Origin: Draconibacterium orientale
GTDB taxonomy: Bacteria > Bacteroidota > Bacteroidia > Bacteroidales > UBA12170
DNA: 32,580 bases
NCBI GenBank assembly: GCA_020718205.1
Contig: DYSN01000036.1
Span: forward strand, 1 to 32,580
Direction of reading: 5' to 3'
Under the pieces are notes generated by a model. That model was not told the origin of the DNA. It ran no database searches and was given only the letters and a program-made list of their open reading frames with translations. A program made the position numbers and the translations under genes. Position 1 is the stretch's first letter. Each line of letters begins with the position of its first letter. Of this stretch, positions 26,244 to 32,580 are shown in pieces.

Positions 26244-29162
26244 ATGAAAACTCTTTCCATTTTCCGGTTATTTTTTCCAGGTTTATTAGCCATTTTTACA
26301 ACCTCTTGTTTTATTCCGGCAACAGGTCAATCAAAAGGAACCTGGTCCATTGTAGCCTCTTACACCATTCCAGGAAAAGCCTCGGGATTGGCCTGGGATG
26401 GGACATCGGTTTTTTTTGGGATTTATGGTTTAAACGGGGACAAGGTATATAAGTTTGATCCCCTTACCGGCAATTCTACTTTACAGTGTGGTGGCCCTTT
26501 TGAAGACGCGTATGGGTTGACTTTTAAAAGTCCCAACCTGGTTACTATTAATCAGCCATCTTCTTCTTCACAGCCATCACAAGCGCTTGAATTCAATTTG
26601 TCCGGGGAACAGGTTTCGAGCCTCACCCTTCCCGATCACTACATGTCAGGTGTTGCCTGGGATAATGGAACATATTGGGTATGTACCTACTACCCGGATC
26701 CGGGGATGATTTATCATATCGACGGACAGGGGGCTATTCTCTCTCAGTTTATCCCTCCCAACAACCAACCCTGGGATATTTGTCTTCAAGGGTCGGATCT
26801 TTGGATTGCAGATTATTATGGGAACATGCTCTATAAAGTTACTTCAACGGGTACACTTCTTGAAAGCCATCCAACCCAGATCGACCGGCCGTCCGGTATT
26901 GTTTTTGATGGCACATACTTATGGTATTGTGATGGACCGCTTGGAGGCAACAGTACCCTTTATAAAGTTGATCTAGGAGGTTCCGGGACCCCGGTTATTG
27001 ACATTCCGGTTACAAGTTATGATTATGGCGTTACAACCATGGGTGATTCGGCCACATGGAATTGCATGGTCGTTAATTCAGGGGATGCCGATCTTGAAAT
27101 TTCAGCCATTATGATTGCTCCGGACGAACCCATTTCAACAACGTTTGTTTTACCGTGTTTAATAACCCCGGGGGCATCGGTGAATATTGATTTTCAATAT
27201 TCACCGGTGGTTCCCGGATTGCTTGACGCAGAGGTTCATGTTTTATCGAATGATCCGATAACCCCGGAAGTTTCGTTAACTTTAACCGGCAATGCTGTTT
27301 TTCCTGGTCCGCATATGGAAATAGGCACAGTGGTGCATGACTGGGGCGAAAAGAGGGCTGGTGCATATTCACGCTGGTTTCTTTCAGTTTCAAACAATGG
27401 CGACCAGCCCCTGGTTATTGACGCATTGAATATAACAGACGATCATTTTATGGTGGATGGATCCATCGTGGTCCCCTTGACGATTGAAACGTTACAAACC
27501 AATAATATCGGGATATGGTTTCATCCAGGTGAAGGAATATCTTATTCCGGGGTATTGGAAATCGGTTCGAACGACACCTCTCAGAATCCTTTTATGGTTA
27601 ATTTATCCGGTACCGGAAGGGATACGGTTTATCCGGTGGGGACAATGCTGTGGAGTTATTTAATAACAGGGGGGACTGATGTCAGTCCCAAAGCCATTCA
27701 CCCTATTCAGGATATTACCGGAGATGGGATCGATGAAGTAGTTGTAGGATCAGAAGATAATCATATTCGTTGTTTTAACGGTAATGCATCGGGAGAGGGG
27801 GATATTTTGTGGGAGACAGAAGTACCTACAGGCGCCGTATATTCCCAGAACGACCTGGAGGTTATTATGGATATTGACATGGATGGTTATCAGGACGTTA
27901 TTGCCGGCCTTGCCTGGGGTGACCGCTCCATTACAGCATTTTCGGGAAAGACAGGAGGGGTGCTCTGGAAACACGACACGCATGAATATGGTGATGGGGG
28001 TTGGGTTTATCAGGTTGATGTCTTGTATGATTATAACGATGATGATTTTCCTGATGTTCTCGCTGCGACGGGGGACGATGGAAACGGAACGGGACCACGG
28101 AGGGTTTACTGTCTGAGTGGAAAAACCGGGGTTAGTATCTGGGAGGACCAAACAGGGGGTCCTGTGTTTTCTGTCATTGGCGTGGAAGATTTTACCGGCG
28201 ATGGGGTCCCAGATGTTGTTTGCGGGGCATCAAATTCAAATGAAACAGAGGGTAAAGTTTACGGGATTAATGGTTATAGCGGGTCTACCCTATGGACACA
28301 AAGCACCCCGGGGACTTCGGTATGGGCCTTGATGCAGGTTGATGACATAAATGGGGATGGTAAAAAGGATGTTTCAATCGGTGATTTTTCGGGAAATGTG
28401 ATAATGTTAAATTCTGTAACAGGGAGTCAACTTCATCAACTTGATATTGGCAATGTGCTTATATTAAGGTTTGAGTACATGGAGGATGTGAACATGGATG
28501 GTCATCCCGACATTCTGGTTGCCCATAGTGGTCCTCAGGCCATCATGATAAACGGTTATACCTGTTCCAATATATGGTCAAAACCGCTTGTTGACAAATC
28601 ATGGTCGGTGGGCAACATTGGTGATATCAATCAAGATGGTATTAATGATGCCATTATTGGGACATTATACTCTGATAACAGGGTATATTTTATAGATGGT
28701 GTTTCCGGGGCTGTTATACAGTCGGCTGATGCAATCAGTGCCGTTGATGCCATACATGCCATTCCGGATATTGTCGGGGATGGCACCATGGAGATGGTCT
28801 ATGGGGGCCGGGATGGGGCTATCGAGTGTCTTTCGGGAGGATATGGCCCTTCTGTAGGAATAGCGACAAAACCATTCCATTCATCCGAAGTTAAAGTTCG
28901 GATTTTCCCAAATCCTTTTTCAAGCCAATTGAACTTTTCTGTTGATTTGCCGGTAGCATCGGGGATCCAAATTTCCCTTTACAACACCTATGGGGAAAGG
29001 ATTTGTTTTTTACCCGAAAGTCATTATTTTGCAGGGCGACATGATATTGTCCTCTCTCCGGACCGGATGTTTGGCGGCGAGTTGAAGCCAGGCCTTTATT
29101 ATGCTGAGGTCCTGGCCGGGGGCATTAAAAAGCGGCTAAAAGCCGTCTGCCTGTATAAGTAA
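26244..29162 (+). CDS. Secreted multi-propeller protein with FG-GAP repeats and type IX sorting domain
   Basis: A 972-residue exported protein. After a signal peptide (first ~28 residues) comes a propeller-like region (about 30-245) with repeated GLAWDG, GVAWDN and GIVFDG turns. Two ASPM/Hydin-like immunoglobulin domains follow (about 250-460; GDADLEIS, GDQPLVID). Eight FG-GAP/VCBS-type calcium loops of the form D-x-x-x-D-G or close variants start at about residues 490, 543, 596, 649, 701, 748, 794 and 842. The end has the type A sorting signal shape (FPNPFSSQLNF, LYNTYGERI, GLYYAEV). It is probably secreted by type IX and anchored or released at the surface; ligand and role are unknown. It is divergent from the LytS kinase and convergent with the S46 peptidase. 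Confidence 0.85.
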   Translation: MKTLSIFRLFFPGLLAIFTTSCFIPATGQSKGTWSIVASYTIPGKASGLAWDGTSVFFGIYGLNGDKVYKFDPLTGNSTLQCGGPFEDAYGLTFKSPNLVTINQPSSSSQPSQALEFNLSGEQVSSLTLPDHYMSGVAWDNGTYWVCTYYPDPGMIYHIDGQGAILSQFIPPNNQPWDICLQGSDLWIADYYGNMLYKVTSTGTLLESHPTQIDRPSGIVFDGTYLWYCDGPLGGNSTLYKVDLGGSGTPVIDIPVTSYDYGVTTMGDSATWNCMVVNSGDADLEISAIMIAPDEPISTTFVLPCLITPGASVNIDFQYSPVVPGLLDAEVHVLSNDPITPEVSLTLTGNAVFPGPHMEIGTVVHDWGEKRAGAYSRWFLSVSNNGDQPLVIDALNITDDHFMVDGSIVVPLTIETLQTNNIGIWFHPGEGISYSGVLEIGSNDTSQNPFMVNLSGTGRDTVYPVGTMLWSYLITGGTDVSPKAIHPIQDITGDGIDEVVVGSEDNHIRCFNGNASGEGDILWETEVPTGAVYSQNDLEVIMDIDMDGYQDVIAGLAWGDRSITAFSGKTGGVLWKHDTHEYGDGGWVYQVDVLYDYNDDDFPDVLAATGDDGNGTGPRRVYCLSGKTGVSIWEDQTGGPVFSVIGVEDFTGDGVPDVVCGASNSNETEGKVYGINGYSGSTLWTQSTPGTSVWALMQVDDINGDGKKDVSIGDFSGNVIMLNSVTGSQLHQLDIGNVLILRFEYMEDVNMDGHPDILVAHSGPQAIMINGYTCSNIWSKPLVDKSWSVGNIGDINQDGINDAIIGTLYSDNRVYFIDGVSGAVIQSADAISAVDAIHAIPDIVGDGTMEMVYGGRDGAIECLSGGYGPSVGIATKPFHSSEVKVRIFPNPFSSQLNFSVDLPVASGIQISLYNTYGERICFLPESHYFAGRHDIVLSPDRMFGGELKPGLYYAEVLAGGIKKRLKAVCLYK

Positions 29163-29179
29163 TTGAGCAAGGGACAAAT

Positions 29180-29216
29180 AAAAAAGAGGACGGCCTTTTA
29201 GGGAGCCCTCTTTTTT
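29180..29216. terminator. Bidirectional intrinsic terminator
   Basis: AAAAAAGAGG (29180-29189) pairs perfectly with CCTCTTTTTT (29207-29216) around a 17-base loop. The A and T runs on the two flanks make it usable from either strand. It sits between the convergent propeller-protein and S46 peptidase genes. Confidence 0.8.
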
Positions 29217-29232
29217 CTTAGCAGGGTAAATT

Positions 29233-31428
29233 TTATTTAACCAGTGTCAGTTCGTTGATCAGGTTTGTTGCCCCGGCAAATTTATCGATAATAAAGAGGA
29301 CATAACGGATATCAACGTTGATGGTTCGTTGCATATCGGGTTCAAACATAATATCTCCACTCATTGCCTCCCAGTTGCCGTCGAATGCAAGGCCGATCAG
29401 TTGGCCATCTCCATTGATGACCGGGCTTCCGGAATTTCCCCCGGTGATATCGTTTGTTGTCAGAAAACAAACGATCATCTCCCCGTTTTCCCCATAAGGA
29501 CCATAATCTTTGGTTTTGTAAAGTTCTTTCAGTTTTTTGTCAACGATAAATTCATCGTTGGTTGGATCTTCTTTTTGCATGATGCCTTTCAGGGTAGTGA
29601 TGTAGTTGTAGTGAACGGCGTCGGCCGGATAATAATCGAGGACGCTTCCATAGGACATCCGCATGGTTGAATTGGCATCGGGATACCTGACCAGACCGGG
29701 GTTCATTTGGCGCAGGCCATCAATAAACAGACGGTTTGAAACACTCAGGTTGGTCCGTGTTTTCCCGAATGCGCCTGCATTTTTACCCATGGCTTCTGCC
29801 ATTGATTGAGCCAATTCCCAGCCGAGGTCTTTTTTAAACACTTTCAAGCTTGGTTTATCAACAAATGCATTGGCTTTATCGGGTGTTGCAAAAATGGATT
29901 TGGCATAAACATCTTTTGCATAAGCGACGAAGTCGTTTTTATAATCTTTTTCAATTTTTGTAAAGATTCCGGGAAGTTCGTCTTTAGGCACATCTGTGGC
30001 ATACATCTGAAGCAGTTCAGCCAGTGTGTTTTGTTCAATGGTTTGATCAAATTCTTTAAAATGGGATTTGACATCTGATTTTAAGCCGTTCTGGATTTCT
30101 TTCAGGGCTGCTTTATTTTTCTTTTCCAGGGCGCTTTTCATTTCATCAAAGCCATTGGCCATCTGAACAACGTTAAGCCCCATCCCGCCAAGGTTGGCAT
30201 AGAAAAATGGAACAGCCACTTTTTTCATGCTTTCATAATTGATTTTCAGATCATCCAGAACTTTTCCATACTTTTTCCGGAGGGCAGGATCTTTGCTGTA
30301 CCAAGAAATGAAATCATTCTCAATGGTTTTCTTTTTATCTTCGACATTGTTACGGATCAGCATGCGGGACTGACCAATAAAATTTTTCCATGTATTGGCA
30401 ATACCGGCATAGTTGGCGGCATATGCGATTTTTACAGCCTTGTCAGCGTTCATGCGTTCTTTCATAATCTCCAGTTCTTTGCCGAAAATTTTGATGATGA
30501 CAGGATAGAACACGCTCAGGTTATAATCAATGCCATAAGAGGTAAGATATCGGGAGGTATTCCCGGGGTATCCCCAAATCATTGCAAAATCATCTTTTTT
30601 AATCCCTTTCAAACTGATTGGCAGGTGGTATGGGGCCTGAAGCGGGATGTTTTTTTCGGAATAGGAAGCAGGATTTCCTTCCGGGTCGGAATAGACGCGG
30701 AGAATGGTAAAATCGCCGGTATGGCGTGGCCACATCCAGTTATCGGTATCGCCGCCAAATTTTCCAATGGATGATGGGGGGGCCCCCACCAGTCGAACGT
30801 CTTTATAAGTTTTAAATACGAAGAGGTAATATTCATTTCCTCCATAAAACGGTTTCACAGAGACCTCATATTTACCGTTTTCTTCGGCTCGTTTTTTCAT
30901 CCGGGAGGAGATTTCTTTAATTTTATTGGCACGGTCACTTTCCTTGAGGGTATCTGATAAGAGAGGGATTATGGAGTCGCTCACGTTTTCGATGCGTTGT
31001 AAAAAAGAGGCGCACATCCCTTCGTTTGGTAATTCTTCATTGTTTGATTTTGCCCAGAAGCCGTTGGTAAGATAATCATGTTCAGTAGAACTCTGTTCCT
31101 GAACGGCCCCAAAACCGCAATGATGGTTGGTAAACAACATTCCCTGTCCGGAAACCATTTCGGCGGTACAGAAGAAGCCACCGTTGGCTCCTCCATTGGA
31201 TAAACCTACAATGGCATCTTTAAGGCTATTGTGGTTGATGCTGTAGAGTTCGTCGGCAGTTAAATGAAGTCCCATTTTTTGCATATCCACATAGTTGAGC
31301 CGTTCCAGCAAGAGTGGCAACCACATCCCTTCGTCGGGAGGGTTTTCGGCGTAAGTAATGGGACCTGCTGCCAGGGAAATCAGCAGCGTGAGGATAAACA
31401 TTTTCATTTTTAACAATCGTGTTTTCAT
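29233..31428 (-). CDS. S46 family dipeptidyl-peptidase (DPP7/DPP11 type)
   Basis: An exported serine exopeptidase that removes dipeptides from peptide N-termini, a key nutrition step in peptide-using Bacteroidota. From the ATG at 31428 it has 731 residues with a signal peptide ending near TYAENPP. The catalytic His is in TNHHC (H103), Asp in the DTDNWMWPRHTGDF region and Ser in GGNSGSP (S666). The residue 18 after the Ser is Gly (G684), matching Gly673 of DPP7 rather than Arg673 of DPP11, so a preference for hydrophobic rather than acidic P1 residues is inferred. The frame is open to 31488, but the added residues are not part of a signal peptide. A TACTTTTG element (31504-31511) lies upstream. 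Confidence 0.9.
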   Translation of the reverse strand: MKTRLLKMKMFILTLLISLAAGPITYAENPPDEGMWLPLLLERLNYVDMQKMGLHLTADELYSINHNSLKDAIVGLSNGGANGGFFCTAEMVSGQGMLFTNHHCGFGAVQEQSSTEHDYLTNGFWAKSNNEELPNEGMCASFLQRIENVSDSIIPLLSDTLKESDRANKIKEISSRMKKRAEENGKYEVSVKPFYGGNEYYLFVFKTYKDVRLVGAPPSSIGKFGGDTDNWMWPRHTGDFTILRVYSDPEGNPASYSEKNIPLQAPYHLPISLKGIKKDDFAMIWGYPGNTSRYLTSYGIDYNLSVFYPVIIKIFGKELEIMKERMNADKAVKIAYAANYAGIANTWKNFIGQSRMLIRNNVEDKKKTIENDFISWYSKDPALRKKYGKVLDDLKINYESMKKVAVPFFYANLGGMGLNVVQMANGFDEMKSALEKKNKAALKEIQNGLKSDVKSHFKEFDQTIEQNTLAELLQMYATDVPKDELPGIFTKIEKDYKNDFVAYAKDVYAKSIFATPDKANAFVDKPSLKVFKKDLGWELAQSMAEAMGKNAGAFGKTRTNLSVSNRLFIDGLRQMNPGLVRYPDANSTMRMSYGSVLDYYPADAVHYNYITTLKGIMQKEDPTNDEFIVDKKLKELYKTKDYGPYGENGEMIVCFLTTNDITGGNSGSPVINGDGQLIGLAFDGNWEAMSGDIMFEPDMQRTINVDIRYVLFIIDKFAGATNLINELTLVK

Positions 31429-31503
31429 ACGTTTTTTGTTAGTCAAATGTGAATGGGTAATATACAATATTTGATTTGGAACGGACACTTCCGATCATGG
31501 GGA

Positions 31504-31511
31504 CAAAAGTA
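31504..31511 (-). promoter_or_regulatory. Candidate -7 element for the S46 peptidase gene (TACTTTTG)
   Basis: Read on the minus strand, TACTTTTG matches TAnnTTTG exactly and gives a leader of about 70 bases to the ATG at 31428. No good -33 TTTG was found. The rest of the 31429-31605 gap shows nothing recognisable except TATATTTT (31551-31558), a weak -7 match facing right. Confidence 0.45.
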
Positions 31512-31701
31512 GTGACAATTTTAAAGAACCTCCCATTTTTTAGATGAACCTATATTTTTCTCGGTAACTGTTGGGTTTTTTCGGATAAAATAAAACAGAG
31601 GATGCATGGTAAATTCTTTTATTCAACCGGTTTTTTGTATGTTATATCAAAAAAGATTGATAATTTTCCAATCAATTCTCAATTTTGCCAAAAACATAAC
31701 G

Positions 31702-32544
31702 ATGGGTTTGAAGATGGTTTTTAAAGGACTGATCAGGAAAAGTAAAAAGTATTCTTTTATTCCACATATTTTATTCTGGATAATCAGTATTGTTCTATTC
31801 ACGGTTGCCCTGGTTTATACAAGGGGCGATTTTAATATTCAGGATATTGATATCCCGATGGCTACCAATATCCTTATTACCATAATGTTTCTTGCAATTT
31901 CGGTATATATCAACCTTTTATGGCTCATTCCCGTTTTTTTTAACCGAAGGAAATATGGGTTGTTTTTTATCCTTGAAATGGTTAACATTCTGTTATTTAT
32001 ATTACTCAATTTTGTCGTTTCCTATTTTTTTGAAGGAGGGCAGCACCCCAATTTTTTCTCAGAAGTTTTTGCAGAGTTGATCCTTGTTTTATTATTTCTG
32101 GTTGTTTCGACCATGCTCAAGTTGATGCGAGATTCGGTCCATTTGCAGGATGTGGAATTACGGATTAAAGAGGTTGAAAAACAAAAGGTTGAAGCTGAAT
32201 TAAAAGTCCTGAAAGCTCAGATTAACCCACATTTTTTTTTCAACACGTTGAACAGTCTTTATTCACTGACTCTTGACAAATCGGAAAAGGCCCCGGAGTT
32301 GATTTTAAAGCTTTCTGACCTGATGCGATTTGTGATCTATGAATCAAAAGATGATCTGGTTCCCATGAGCAAGCAAATCGATTTTTTTTATAATTACATC
32401 TATCTTGAGCGTTTGCGAATGGACGAAAGCCTTGTGCTGGATTTTAAGGTCACGGGAAAAAATTTACAAAACAAAACAGCGCCATTGTTATTTATTGCAT
32501 TTATTGAAAATGCGTTTAAGCATGGACATAGATTTTCACGGTAA
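31702..32544 (+). CDS. LytS-type sensor histidine kinase, truncated in the ATPase domain
   Basis: A second four-membrane-segment LytS/YpdA-like kinase. The membrane part begins at IPHILFW, then the His_kinase domain has KAQINPHFFFNTLNSLY (phospho-acceptor His 177 from this start) and the conserved MRFVIYES and YIYLERLRM regions. It reaches the ATPase N-box FIENAFKHG and then reads only HRFSR before a TAA. The paralog at 25006-26034 continues for some 80 residues past this point, so the G1 and G2 boxes are missing. No other frame in the last 50 bases resumes the family sequence. It may be a disrupted gene, an insertion junction or an assembly edge. A start at 31606 is also open; 31702 was chosen because it matches the paralog's N-terminus. 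Confidence 0.8.
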   Translation: MGLKMVFKGLIRKSKKYSFIPHILFWIISIVLFTVALVYTRGDFNIQDIDIPMATNILITIMFLAISVYINLLWLIPVFFNRRKYGLFFILEMVNILLFILLNFVVSYFFEGGQHPNFFSEVFAELILVLLFLVVSTMLKLMRDSVHLQDVELRIKEVEKQKVEAELKVLKAQINPHFFFNTLNSLYSLTLDKSEKAPELILKLSDLMRFVIYESKDDLVPMSKQIDFFYNYIYLERLRMDESLVLDFKVTGKNLQNKTAPLLFIAFIENAFKHGHRFSR

Positions 32545-32580
32545 ACAACCGACCGTATATTACGAATAAGAGGCTCCCTC

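Overview
The window looks like chromosomal DNA of a member of the Bacteroidota, probably from the order Bacteroidales or a near relative. The evidence is a GldH-like gliding lipoprotein, two large secreted proteins with Por/type IX secretion style C-termini, an S46 dipeptidyl-peptidase, LytS/LytTR two-component genes, a DUF4175-like membrane coiled-coil protein, and promoter elements of the Bacteroidota form TAnnTTTG. It is gene-dense and mostly housekeeping. No stretch over 300 bases lacks a gene. I saw no tRNA, rRNA, CRISPR array, insertion sequence or prophage gene.

Layout: (1) 144-2477: a short-chain dehydrogenase convergent with gltX. (2) 2629-9731: a tight rightward run of DUF4175-like protein, a degenerate GHKL protein, ybeY, mnmG and a zinc-ribbon methyltransferase. 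mnmG is bracketed by two parS-type ParB sites, and the second overlaps the first possible start codon of the methyltransferase. (3) 9839-14063: a very large orphan sensor kinase overlapping a gldH-like lipoprotein gene. (4) 14025-16704, leftward: a riboflavin kinase domain lacking the adenylyltransferase half of RibF, a six-heme cytochrome c lipoprotein, and asd. (5) 16870-20141: a lamin-tail secreted protein convergent with a comF-like phosphoribosyltransferase. (6) 20262-24182: a double-ATPase peptide-type ABC protein followed by rnr (RNase R). (7) 24186-26034, leftward: a LytTR response regulator and its probable partner kinase. (8) 26244-31428: a propeller-rich secreted protein, a bidirectional terminator and an S46 peptidase. 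(9) 31606-32544: a second LytS-type kinase that stops inside its ATP-binding domain near the window edge.

How the genes work together: the 2629-9731 run joins RNA maturation (YbeY, MnmG) to an envelope protein, and the parS pair suggests an origin-side location, though no dnaA or oriC is visible. Secreted and envelope functions (GldH, two type IX-like cargo proteins, S46 peptidase, cytochrome lipoprotein) point to a surface-active, peptide-using lifestyle. I see no single coherent new system. The points most worth following are the parS pair around mnmG, the GHKL protein that has lost its ATP-binding motifs, the stand-alone riboflavin kinase, and the truncated kinase at the right edge.
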